DNA of 26,952 nucleotides from Heyndrickxia sporothermodurans (lineage in GTDB: Bacteria; Bacillota; Bacilli; Bacillales; Bacillaceae_C), in the NCBI RefSeq assembly GCF_016785185.1, contig NZ_JAEKDY010000043.1. One strand, given 5' to 3'. Made by a program: the position numbers and the translations under genes. A model generated the notes under the pieces. The model was not told the DNA's origin. It searched no databases and saw nothing but the letters and a program-made list of their open reading frames with translations. Below, piece by piece: positions 1 to 6,949 of this stretch; the stretch's first letter is position 1, and each line of letters begins with the position of its first letter.

Positions 1-27
1 CGGGTTCGAATCCCGTCTTCCGCTCCA
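1..27 (+). tRNA. tRNA-Gly (GCC), 3' end only
   Basis: The window opens inside a tRNA gene. What remains is the T-arm (stem ACGGG/CCCGT around TTCGAAT, first base outside the window), the 3' acceptor strand CTTCCGC, discriminator T and an encoded CCA. The acceptor and its place before tRNA-Leu fit the Gly(GCC) gene of Bacillus trnB arrays; the anticodon itself is not in the window, so the identity is inferred. Confidence 0.8.
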
Positions 28-37
28 GACAACCCTT

Positions 38-126
38 GCCGGGGTGGCGGAACTGGCAGACGCACAGGACTTAAAATCCTGCGGTAGGTGACTACCGTAC
101 CGGTTCGATTCCGGTCCTCGGCACCA
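38..126 (+). tRNA. tRNA-Leu (TAA)
   Basis: Class II tRNA of 89 nt with a long variable arm. Acceptor GCCGGGG pairs with CCTCGGC, the anticodon stem-loop is CAGGA-CTTAAAA-TCCTG with anticodon TAA, and CCA is encoded. Confidence 0.97.
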
Positions 127-162
127 TAGTTTTTTTGCAAAGCAAAATAATTTTCATAATAT

Positions 163-239
163 GCGCCCGTAGCTCAATTGGATAGAGCGTTTGACTACGG
201 ATCAAAAGGTTAGGGGTTCGACTCCTCTCGGGCGCGCCA
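163..239 (+). tRNA. tRNA-Arg (ACG)
   Basis: 77-nt cloverleaf. Acceptor GCGCCCG/CGGGCGC, anticodon loop CTACGGA with ACG (A34 is expected to be edited to inosine by TadA), encoded CCA. It is followed by the heptad-repeat spacer at 242-344. Confidence 0.97.
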
Positions 240-241
240 TT

Positions 242-344
242 ACTAGAAGTGAGAAGTTGGAAATTAGAAGTTAGAATGTAAGTTTTATCTTCGAAGCAAC
301 ACTAGAGATACTCTAACCTCGATAATCCAATCTCTAACATCTAA
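242..344 (+). repeat. Heptad palindromic repeat, copy A (between tRNA-Arg and tRNA-Pro)
   Basis: This spacer is much longer than its neighbours. The left part (about 243-280) reads as degenerate 7-nt units of the type AGAAGTT/GGAAATT. The right part (about 308-343) is an inverted copy: its reverse complement matches the left arm at about 25 of 36 positions without gaps. Transcribed RNA could fold into a long imperfect hairpin with a loop of about 28 nt. Related sequence occurs at 15235-15262 and inside the metK riboswitch. Confidence 0.7.
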
Positions 345-346
345 AT

Positions 347-423
347 CGGGAAGTAGCTCAGCTTGGTAGAGCACATGGTTTGGGACCATGGGGTCGCAGG
401 TTCGAATCCTGTCTTCCCGACCA
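347..423 (+). tRNA. tRNA-Pro (TGG)
   Basis: 77-nt cloverleaf. Acceptor CGGGAAG/CTTCCCG, anticodon loop TTTGGGA with TGG, encoded CCA. Confidence 0.97.
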
Positions 424-447
424 TTCAAAATATACAAATAGTATTAT

Positions 448-523
448 GGGGCCTTAGCTCAGCTGGGAGAGCGCCTGCTTTGCACGCAGGAGGTCAGCGG
501 TTCGATCCCGCTAGGCTCCACCA
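448..523 (+). tRNA. tRNA-Ala (TGC)
   Basis: 76-nt cloverleaf. Acceptor GGGGCCT/AGGCTCC with a G-U pair, anticodon stem-loop CCTGC-TTTGCAC-GCAGG, anticodon TGC, encoded CCA. Confidence 0.97.
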
Positions 524-546
524 AAAAATATTAAATATAACTATAT

Positions 547-623
547 GGCGGCGTAGCTCAGCTGGCTAGAGCGTACGGTTCATACCCGTGAGGTCGTGGG
601 TTCGATCCCCTCCGCCGCTACCA
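547..623 (+). tRNA. tRNA-Met (CAT), elongator
   Basis: 77-nt cloverleaf with anticodon loop TTCATAC (CAT). Acceptor GGCGGCG/CGCCGCT includes a G1-U72 pair, and CCA is encoded. It lacks the C1-A72 mismatch and the three G-C pairs of initiators, so it is the elongator. The T-stem GTGGG/CCCTC has a T-T mismatch at its second pair. Confidence 0.93.
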
Positions 624-627
624 TATA

Positions 628-704
628 GGACCTTTAGCTCAGCTGGTTAGAGCAGACGGCTCATAACCGTCCGGTCGTAGGTTCGAGTCCTACAAGGTCC
701 ACCA
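628..704 (+). tRNA. tRNA-Ile2 (CAT, lysidine type)
   Basis: 77-nt cloverleaf with anticodon loop CTCATAA (CAT), acceptor GGACCTT/AAGGTCC and encoded CCA. Body and position in the array match the Bacillus Ile2 tRNA whose C34 is converted to lysidine by TilS so that it reads AUA. That it is Ile2 rather than a second elongator Met rests on this family resemblance. Confidence 0.85.
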
Positions 705-713
705 TAGAATTTC

Positions 714-806
714 GGAGGAATACCCAAGTCTGGCTGAAGGGATCGGTCTTGAAAACCGACAGGCGGGTTACACCGCGCGGGGGTTCGAATCCCTCTTCCT
801 CCGCCA
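714..806 (+). tRNA. tRNA-Ser (TGA)
   Basis: Class II tRNA of 93 nt. Acceptor GGAGGAA/TTCCTCC, anticodon loop CTTGAAA with TGA, long variable arm, discriminator G and encoded CCA. Confidence 0.97.
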
Positions 807-825
807 TATAAACGTATAATATTGC

Positions 826-899
<74 letters not shown>

Positions 900-934
900 T
901 CATTTAAGTAAACTTTATACTTGATTAAAAAAAT

Positions 935-1011
935 GGTCCGGTAGTTCAGCTGGTTAGAATGCCTGCCTGTCACGCAGGAGGTCGCGGGTTCGAGTCCCGT
1001 CCGGACCGCCA
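935..1011 (+). tRNA. tRNA-Asp (GTC)
   Basis: 77-nt cloverleaf. Acceptor GGTCCGG/CCGGACC, anticodon loop CTGTCAC with GTC, discriminator G and encoded CCA. Confidence 0.97.
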
Positions 1012-1035
1012 TTTTACAACATACATTACATAATT

Positions 1036-1061
1036 GGCTCGGTAGCTCAGTCGGTAGAGCA
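1036..1061 (+). pseudogene. 5' fragment of tRNA-Phe (duplicated acceptor and D-arm)
   Basis: These 26 bases are identical to the first 26 of the intact tRNA-Phe at 1180, running from the 5' acceptor strand through the D-arm. They then break into 118 bp of unrelated sequence (1062-1179), which includes a short perfect hairpin ACGCT-TC-AGCGT near 1084-1095. There is no anticodon, T-arm or 3' acceptor, so no functional tRNA can form. It looks like the scar of a tandem duplication or of an insertion into tRNA-Phe. Confidence 0.85.
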
Positions 1062-1179
1062 CGATCGAATAAGCTACAAAGCGACGCTTCAGCGTACCAA
1101 TCGAGCTGCATCTTGTATAACTTCCCGAGATTGGGACGATGGCGAACTTCATGCTAGATAAGGAAAATAAATTAAAAAT

Positions 1180-1255
1180 GGCTCGGTAGCTCAGTCGGTA
1201 GAGCAATGGACTGAAAATCCATGTGTCGGCGGTTCGATTCCGTCCCGAGCCACCA
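1180..1255 (+). tRNA. tRNA-Phe (GAA)
   Basis: 76-nt cloverleaf. Acceptor GGCTCGG/CCGAGCC, anticodon stem-loop ATGGA-CTGAAAA-TCCAT with GAA, encoded CCA. It is preceded by the 5' half-copy of itself 144 bp upstream. Confidence 0.97.
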
Positions 1256-1289
1256 TTTAAAGTAACTAAGAAACGTATTTAACAAATAT

Positions 1290-1366
1290 GGCGGCTATGG
1301 CGAAGTGGTTAACGCATCGGATTGTGGTTCCGACATGCGTGGGTTCGATTCCCACTAGCCGCCCCA
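1290..1366 (+). tRNA. tRNA-His (GTG)
   Basis: Acceptor GCGGCTA/TAGCCGC with an extra G at -1 (position 1290) facing C73, the histidine identity pair. Anticodon loop TTGTGGT with GTG; CCA is encoded. Confidence 0.96.
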
Positions 1367-1372
1367 TATATT

Positions 1373-1446
1373 GCGGGTGTAGTTTAGTGGTAAAACTACA
1401 GCCTTCCAAGCTGTTGTCGTGGGTTCGATTCCCATCACCCGCTCCA
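1373..1446 (+). tRNA. tRNA-Gly (TCC)
   Basis: 74-nt cloverleaf. Acceptor GCGGGTG/CACCCGC, anticodon loop CTTCCAA with TCC, discriminator T and encoded CCA. Confidence 0.97.
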
Positions 1447-1458
1447 TATTTTTTTTAT

Positions 1459-1532
<74 letters not shown>

Positions 1533-1538
1533 TTTTAT

Positions 1539-1613
1539 TCCGCAGTAGCTCAGTGGTAGAGCTATCGGCTGTTAACCGATCGGTCGTAGGTTCGAATCCT
1601 ACCTGCGGAGCCA
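1539..1613 (+). tRNA. tRNA-Asn (GTT)
   Basis: 75-nt cloverleaf. Acceptor TCCGCAG/CTGCGGA, anticodon loop CTGTTAA with GTT, discriminator G and encoded CCA. Confidence 0.97.
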
Positions 1614-1635
1614 TTTTATTTTTAAAAGAAATATT

Positions 1636-1726
1636 GGAGAAGTACTCAAGTGGCTGAAGAGGCGCCCCTGCTAAGGGTGTAGGTCGGGTAACCGGCGCGA
1701 GGGTTCAAATCCCTCCTTCTCCGCCA
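1636..1726 (+). tRNA. tRNA-Ser (GCT)
   Basis: Class II tRNA of 91 nt. Acceptor GGAGAAG/CTTCTCC, anticodon loop CTGCTAA with GCT, long variable arm and encoded CCA. Only 3 nt separate it from tRNA-Glu. Confidence 0.97.
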
Positions 1727-1729
1727 GTA

Positions 1730-1801
1730 GGCCCGTTGGTCAAGCGGTTAAGACACCGCCCTTTCACGGCGGTAACACGGGTTCGAATCCCGTACGGGTC
1801 A
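1730..1801 (+). tRNA. tRNA-Glu (TTC), no encoded CCA
   Basis: Acceptor GGCCCGT/ACGGGTC, anticodon loop CTTTCAC with TTC. The discriminator A is followed by TAATA, so CCA is not encoded. It is the last gene of the array, as in Bacillus trnB-type arrays. Confidence 0.96.
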
Positions 1802-1824
1802 TAATATATTCGATTTTATAAGTT

Positions 1825-1866
1825 AGGAGTTTAAAAGATATTTCTTTTAAACTCCTTTTTCTTTTT
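1825..1866 (+). terminator. Intrinsic terminator of the tRNA array
   Basis: Perfect 14-bp stem AGGAGTTTAAAAGA (1825-1838) against TCTTTTAAACTCCT (1843-1856) with a 4-nt loop, followed by a T-rich tract. Confidence 0.95.
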
Positions 1867-1951
1867 AGAAAATTTCCTAATCAAAAGATATAGGTCACCA
1901 ATTCTATATTAAATATTTAACGTATAAAATGGGGAAGATAAGATGTGTTCA

Positions 1952-1980
1952 TTGACTCTATTCTATTAGAGGTGTATCTT
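1952..1980 (+). promoter_or_regulatory. Sigma-A promoter of the men operon
   Basis: TTGACT (1952-1957), a 17-nt spacer, then TATCTT (1975-1980). Transcription would begin near 1987, about 60 nt ahead of the menF start. Confidence 0.7.
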
Positions 1981-2048
1981 AAAGATTGGACATAAAAATT
2001 AAAAAAGATTCGTCATTTGCACGGTTGTTTTTAGGGGAGATAATTTTG

Positions 2049-3455
2049 ATGAAAATGGAACAGATGGACATAGTAGATGAATACAAGATTGCTTTAACAA
2101 AAGCTAAAAACAAGAACAAAACACTATTATTTAGTTATACTGAACAATTAAATAATATTGACCCCCTATCATTTTATTCATCTGCAAAAGCGATATTTCA
2201 AGGAGAACGATTTTTCTGGAAGGTTCCAAATGATGAGATGATTATAGTCGGTTTAGGCAGTGCACATACCTTTCAAACGGAAGTGGGAGAAGGTCGATTT
2301 GAGTATATTGAACGAGAATGGAATCAATTCATACATGATGCTCATGTATATAATCCTTTTGATGTTCAAGGAACCGGTCCAGTTATATTTGGCGGTTTCT
2401 CATTCGATCCATTAAGTATGAAAGAGTCTGAGTGGACTCCGTTTTACAATGCATTATTTCATTTGCCAAAACTAATGCTTATTATAAATAAACAAGAGGT
2501 TTTTCTTACGACTAATATATTATGCCATTCAAATGATAATTTAGATAAACTAAATCATTATCTAAAACTAAAAAGGGAAATTTTTGAAGGCAAAGATTCT
2601 AAGAGTATAGAAAATATCAATATAAAACAAGAACATGAATTGAATCAACAAGCTTGGATAGACTCGGTCGCAGAAGTGGTTGATCTTCTTAAAAAAGAAA
2701 AAAAATTAAATAAAGTCGTTATGGCGAGAAAAATGAATATTGAATTTAATGATAAAGTAGCCGCTGAAAAGGTATTAGAGAATTTATGGGAAGAGCAACA
2801 TGAAAGCTATATTTTTGCGTTAGAGACCGACGATCGCTGTTTTACAGGTGCATCGCCTGAAAGATTGGTTAAGAAGAATGGGAACACTATTGTATCCGCA
2901 TGCCTTGCCGGATCAATAAAGCGAGGGAACTCGATAAGTGAGGATGAGGCGTTAGCTGAGGCACTATTTAATGATGAAAAAAATCGCCATGAACATCAGC
3001 TCGTCGTGTCAATGATCGCAGAGGTCATTCGTAAATATTGCTTAAATGTTGACATTCCAGAACTACCTTCAGTCATGAAAATGAGAGATATCCAGCATTT
3101 GTTTACACCAGTTAACGGAATAATTAAGGATGATCACATTTCTATTTTCCCATTAGTAAAAGATCTTCATCCAACACCTGCTATGGGGGGAGTTCCAACT
3201 ATTGAAGCTTTACAAATCATTCGCGAAAAGGAAAAAATGGATCGTGGATTCTATGCATCTCCGATTGGTTGGGTCGATTACCGGGGAAATGGAGAGTTCG
3301 CTGTAGCTATTCGATCCGGATTAATTAAAGAGAATGAAGCATTTTTGTATGCTGGGTGTGGTGTAGTATCAGACTCAAACCCAGAGGATGAATATTTTGA
3401 AACAAAAATTAAATTTCGTCCGATGCTTCGTGCATTAGGAGGAAAAAAATTATGA
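2049..3455 (+). CDS. menF: Menaquinone-specific isochorismate synthase MenF
   Basis: Converts chorismate to isochorismate, the first step of menaquinone synthesis; cytosolic and Mg-dependent. The 468-aa protein has the chorismate-binding fold in its C-terminal half: KVVMAR at residues 222-227 carries the catalytic base Lys, followed by FTGASPERL, LAGS, LHPTPAMGG and YASPIGW, and a Mg-binding end containing NPEDEYFETKIKF. I chose ATG 2049 because it follows AGGGGAG with good spacing and gives the usual family length. A longer reading from TTG 1986 would start at the predicted transcription start and lacks a ribosome binding site. It is the first gene of menFDHBEC and overlaps menD by 4 nt (ATGA), so the two are probably translationally coupled. 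Confidence 0.96.
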   Translation: MKMEQMDIVDEYKIALTKAKNKNKTLLFSYTEQLNNIDPLSFYSSAKAIFQGERFFWKVPNDEMIIVGLGSAHTFQTEVGEGRFEYIEREWNQFIHDAHVYNPFDVQGTGPVIFGGFSFDPLSMKESEWTPFYNALFHLPKLMLIINKQEVFLTTNILCHSNDNLDKLNHYLKLKREIFEGKDSKSIENINIKQEHELNQQAWIDSVAEVVDLLKKEKKLNKVVMARKMNIEFNDKVAAEKVLENLWEEQHESYIFALETDDRCFTGASPERLVKKNGNTIVSACLAGSIKRGNSISEDEALAEALFNDEKNRHEHQLVVSMIAEVIRKYCLNVDIPELPSVMKMRDIQHLFTPVNGIIKDDHISIFPLVKDLHPTPAMGGVPTIEALQIIREKEKMDRGFYASPIGWVDYRGNGEFAVAIRSGLIKENEAFLYAGCGVVSDSNPEDEYFETKIKFRPMLRALGGKKL

Positions 3456-5203
3456 ATCATCAAGAAACACTAACAACATATTTAGCTAGTTTTATTCAGG
3501 AATTATCAAATTCAGGTGTTCGGGATGTTGTCATAAGTCCCGGCTCACGCTCAACACCTTTAGCTTTGTTAATTGCTGAGCATCCTACACTAAAATATCA
3601 TATAAATATTGATGAGCGTTCAGCTGCTTTTTTTGCATTGGGGATTGCCAAACAAACGAGGAAGCCAGTTGCACTGTTATGTACTTCCGGAACTGCAGCT
3701 GCTAACTATTTTCCTGCAATCGTAGAGGCAAAGCTTTCAAGAATTCCATTAATCGTATTAACAGCTGATCGCCCACATGAATTACGAGATATTGGGGCAC
3801 CACAAGCAATCGATCAAATTCATTTATATGGAAAGCATGTAAAATGGTTTGTTGAAATGGCACTTCCTGAAATAGGAGAAGAGATGACATATTATGCGAG
3901 AACAACAGCTACAAGAGCAATTAGTACGTCTTTACAACAACCGGCAGGACCGGTACATTTAAATTTCCCCATTCGAGAGCCATTACTACCAAGATTGGAC
4001 CCTTCTCCCTTTGAAGAATTGGAGAATCGACCGGCAATTACAGTAAAGCAAGGTGATACTCTTCTTGAATCGGGGGAAATGAAAAAGATTTCCGAACGAC
4101 TGAAAAGGATCGAAAAGGGCGTTATTGTATGTGGAGTCATTGATTACCCACAATTTGCAACAGCGGTTTTAGCATTAGCCGATGCATTAGGCTATCCAAT
4201 TATTGCAGATCCACTTTCACAGCTTCGAAGTGGGTCATTCTCAGAGGAATATATCATTGATAGTTACGATGCAATATTAAAAGAGATTGTTTCGGATGAA
4301 ATGTTATATCCCGATGTTATTATACGATTTGGCGGCATGCCAGTTTCCAAGCCTTTAACGAAATTTATGAAACGTCTAGCTGGAACGGAACAATATATGA
4401 TTGAAGCAGGAAATAGCTGGCGTGATCCGATCAATGCTGCTACTCAAATGATCTATTGCGATGAAACACTATTTTGTGAGGGATTATTAAAACAATTAGA
4501 TGAAAAAAGGCATTCAAATTGGTTGGAAATGTGGCAAAATTTGAATCGGATTGCTCGAAATACAATTATTAACGAAATAAGTGATATTACTGAATTAGAT
4601 GAAGGAAAGCTCGTCCTAGAACTAGTAAAACGATTGCCGCAAAATAGCCATTTATTTGTAGGTAATAGTATGCCAATTCGTGATGTGGATACATTTTTCC
4701 ATTTTAACCAACAAAATATACGGGTATTAGCGAATCGCGGTGCGAATGGTATTGACGGTGTCGTTTCAAGTGCATTAGGAGCAAGTTTATATGGAGAACC
4801 GCTATTTTTATTAATCGGCGATTTATCTTTTTTCCATGATTTAAATGGGTTATTAGCAGCAAAAATGCATCAATTAAATATCACGATTATCGTCATTAAT
4901 AATAATGGGGGAGGAATTTTTTCTTTCTTGCCACAATCGAATGAACCAAAGCATTTCGAAGCACTATTTGGTACGCCTACAGATATTGATTTTGAATATG
5001 CTGTAAAAATGTATAGTGGCAGATACAGCAAAGTTCGTAATTGGGATGAATTTCATCATTCAATGAATGAAGCGATTACATTGAAAGGTTTAAATGTGAT
5101 AGAAGTTCCTACTAATCGTAATGCGAATGTAGACATTCATCGTAAAATGTGGAAACGAGTTTCTGCGGAAATTGAACAATATGTTCATGGTGAAAAGGAA
5201 TGA
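3452..5203 (+). CDS. menD: SEPHCHC synthase MenD (thiamine diphosphate enzyme)
   Basis: Catalyses the ThDP-dependent addition of 2-oxoglutarate to isochorismate, giving SEPHCHC (2-succinyl-5-enolpyruvyl-6-hydroxy-3-cyclohexene-1-carboxylate). The 583 aa match the usual MenD length. The N-terminal Pyr domain shows SPGSRSTPLALL and DERSAAFFALG (with the ThDP-activating Glu), then GTAAANYFPA. The C-terminal PP domain has the metal/diphosphate motif from GDLSFFHDLNG to NNNGGGIFSF. It starts at the ATGA overlap with menF behind AGGAGG and overlaps menH by 4 nt at its own stop, which suggests chained translation of menF-D-H. Confidence 0.97.
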   Translation: MNHQETLTTYLASFIQELSNSGVRDVVISPGSRSTPLALLIAEHPTLKYHINIDERSAAFFALGIAKQTRKPVALLCTSGTAAANYFPAIVEAKLSRIPLIVLTADRPHELRDIGAPQAIDQIHLYGKHVKWFVEMALPEIGEEMTYYARTTATRAISTSLQQPAGPVHLNFPIREPLLPRLDPSPFEELENRPAITVKQGDTLLESGEMKKISERLKRIEKGVIVCGVIDYPQFATAVLALADALGYPIIADPLSQLRSGSFSEEYIIDSYDAILKEIVSDEMLYPDVIIRFGGMPVSKPLTKFMKRLAGTEQYMIEAGNSWRDPINAATQMIYCDETLFCEGLLKQLDEKRHSNWLEMWQNLNRIARNTIINEISDITELDEGKLVLELVKRLPQNSHLFVGNSMPIRDVDTFFHFNQQNIRVLANRGANGIDGVVSSALGASLYGEPLFLLIGDLSFFHDLNGLLAAKMHQLNITIIVINNNGGGIFSFLPQSNEPKHFEALFGTPTDIDFEYAVKMYSGRYSKVRNWDEFHHSMNEAITLKGLNVIEVPTNRNANVDIHRKMWKRVSAEIEQYVHGEKE

Positions 5204-6009
5204 TGATTGAAGTAAATGATGTAAATTATCATGTGAATATTGTTGGAAAAGGTGAACCAATCGTCATGTTACATGGTTTTACCGGTGATATGTCTAGTTG
5301 GGATGCGATTAATCCATATTTAGAGGAAGAATATCAATTAATACTGATTGATATTCTTGGGCATGGTAAGACAGAGATTCCACTAAATTATGAGCGATAT
5401 CATATTGAAAAAGTTGCTAAAGATATTAGGGAAATACTCATTCATTTAAAAATAATAAAGACGAATCTTTTAGGTTATTCAATGGGTGGAAGACTCGCTC
5501 TAACATTTACTATTTTATATCCTAACATGGTCAATAAGCTCATTTTAGAAAGTGCCTCTCCGGGTATAGAAACTGAAGAGGGAAGAAAATTACGGCGTGA
5601 AAATGATGAAAAATTGGCTAATAAAATCGTGAATGAAGGGATAGAATCATTTGTTCAATATTGGACAAATATTCCCCTGTTTAAATCCCAAAAAAGACTT
5701 GATTATTCAATGCAAGAAAAAGTTAGACAGCAAAGATTACGAAATGATCCAATTGGACTTGCTAATAGTTTAAAAGGGATGGGAACAGGGAGCATGCCTT
5801 CATTATGGGGTAGGCTTCATGAACTGGAAATACCAGTGCTTATTTTGTCCGGTAGTTTAGATGAAAAGTATTGTGAGATCGGAAAAAAGATGGAAAATAA
5901 CCTTTCACAGGCAATGCATTATATTATTGAAGACATCGGACATGCAATTCATGTGGAAGATTCTCAAAAGTTTGGTACAATAATAAAGGAGTTTTTGTCG
6001 AATAAATGA
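5200..6009 (+). CDS. menH: SHCHC synthase MenH (alpha/beta hydrolase fold)
   Basis: Eliminates pyruvate from SEPHCHC to give SHCHC. The 269-aa alpha/beta-hydrolase fold shows the oxyanion motif HGFTG near residue 25, nucleophile elbow GYSMGG with Ser94, Asp221 in SGSLDEKY and His248 in IGHAIHVED. Position in the men operon separates it from generic hydrolases such as YtpA further right. It overlaps menD by 4 nt. Two ATGs sit side by side (5200 and 5203), and the weak AAGGA lies only a few bases ahead, so translation probably depends on ribosomes finishing menD. Confidence 0.93.
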   Translation: MMIEVNDVNYHVNIVGKGEPIVMLHGFTGDMSSWDAINPYLEEEYQLILIDILGHGKTEIPLNYERYHIEKVAKDIREILIHLKIIKTNLLGYSMGGRLALTFTILYPNMVNKLILESASPGIETEEGRKLRRENDEKLANKIVNEGIESFVQYWTNIPLFKSQKRLDYSMQEKVRQQRLRNDPIGLANSLKGMGTGSMPSLWGRLHELEIPVLILSGSLDEKYCEIGKKMENNLSQAMHYIIEDIGHAIHVEDSQKFGTIIKEFLSNK

Positions 6010-6050
6010 TTGACTCGACATGAATTTAATTTTTAAAGGGAGGATGTTAC

Positions 6051-6869
6051 ATGGCTGTAGAATGGCAAACAGAAAGAGAATATGATGAAATTCTTTATGA
6101 ATCTTATAATGGAATTGCCAAAATAACAATTAATCGTCCACATGTACATAATGCATTTACCCCAAAAACAGTTAACGAAATGATTGATGCATTTTCTCGT
6201 GCACGTGATGATTCAAAGATAGGTGTTATTATCTTAACTGGTATGGGTGAGAAAGCATTTTGCTCTGGAGGAGATCAAAAGGTTCGCGGTCACGGTGGAT
6301 ATGTAGGTGAAGACAATATTCCACGACTAAATGTTCTCGATTTACAAAGATTAATTCGTTTTACCCCAAAACCGGTCATTGCTATGGTAGCAGGTTATGC
6401 AATTGGTGGTGGTCATGTATTACATATTGTTTGTGATCTTACAATTGCTGCTGACAACGCTATTTTTGGACAAACTGGCCCTAAAGTAGGCAGCTTTGAT
6501 GCCGGATATGGCGCAGGCTATTTAGCGCGTATTGTTGGTCATAAGAAAGCAAGAGAAATTTGGTACTTATGCCGTCAATACAATGCACAGGAAGCATTAG
6601 ACATGGGGCTTGTTAATACAGTTGTACCTCTTGAAAAACTTGAGGAAGAAACGATTAAATGGTGTGAAGAAATTCTTGAGAAAAGCTCAACTGCGCTCCG
6701 TTTCTTAAAAGCTTCGTTTAATGCTGATACAGATGGTTTAGCTGGCCTTCAACAATTTGGTGGGGATGCTACATTATTGTATTATACAACTGACGAAGCA
6801 AAAGAAGGACGCGATGCATTTAAGGAAAAACGTAAGCCTGATTTCGGAAAATTTCCTCGTTTCCCTTGA
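6051..6869 (+). CDS. menB: 1,4-dihydroxy-2-naphthoyl-CoA synthase MenB
   Basis: Crotonase-family enzyme that closes the ring of o-succinylbenzoyl-CoA. The 272 aa match the family. Visible motifs are the CoA-binding/oxyanion segment AFCSGGDQKVRG, VAGYAIGGGHVLH with the second oxyanion glycine, QTGPKVGSFDAGYGAGYL and the C-terminal FNADTDGLAG with the conserved Asp and Tyr region. A strong AAAGGGAGG precedes ATG 6051. It lies 41 nt after menH and is followed by an intrinsic-terminator structure before menE, so it may be made in excess of menE and menC. Confidence 0.97.
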   Translation: MAVEWQTEREYDEILYESYNGIAKITINRPHVHNAFTPKTVNEMIDAFSRARDDSKIGVIILTGMGEKAFCSGGDQKVRGHGGYVGEDNIPRLNVLDLQRLIRFTPKPVIAMVAGYAIGGGHVLHIVCDLTIAADNAIFGQTGPKVGSFDAGYGAGYLARIVGHKKAREIWYLCRQYNAQEALDMGLVNTVVPLEKLEEETIKWCEEILEKSSTALRFLKASFNADTDGLAGLQQFGGDATLLYYTTDEAKEGRDAFKEKRKPDFGKFPRFP

Positions 6870-6887
6870 TTTAAATTGAAAAGTTTT

Positions 6888-6921
6888 AAAAAGCTTGATG
6901 GTTACTCCATCAAGCTTTTTT
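6888..6921 (+). terminator. Hairpin with T-tract inside the men operon (menB/menE)
   Basis: A perfect 14-bp stem AAAAAGCTTGATGG/CCATCAAGCTTTTT (6888-6901 with 6907-6920), 5-nt loop and T run look like a full intrinsic terminator. Because menE follows 28 nt later with no obvious strong promoter in between, it should attenuate rather than end the operon. Confidence 0.88.
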
Positions 6922-6949
6922 ATAGAAATTCTACAAAAAGGTGATATGT

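Noticed and set aside
1986..2048. N-terminal extension of MenF from TTG 1986
   Set aside because: It begins at the predicted transcription start, has no Shine-Dalgarno, and makes the protein longer than the family; ATG 2049 fits better.
6941..6949. GTG start for menE
   Set aside because: This GTG is part of the Shine-Dalgarno AAAGGTGAT of the ATG at 6950.
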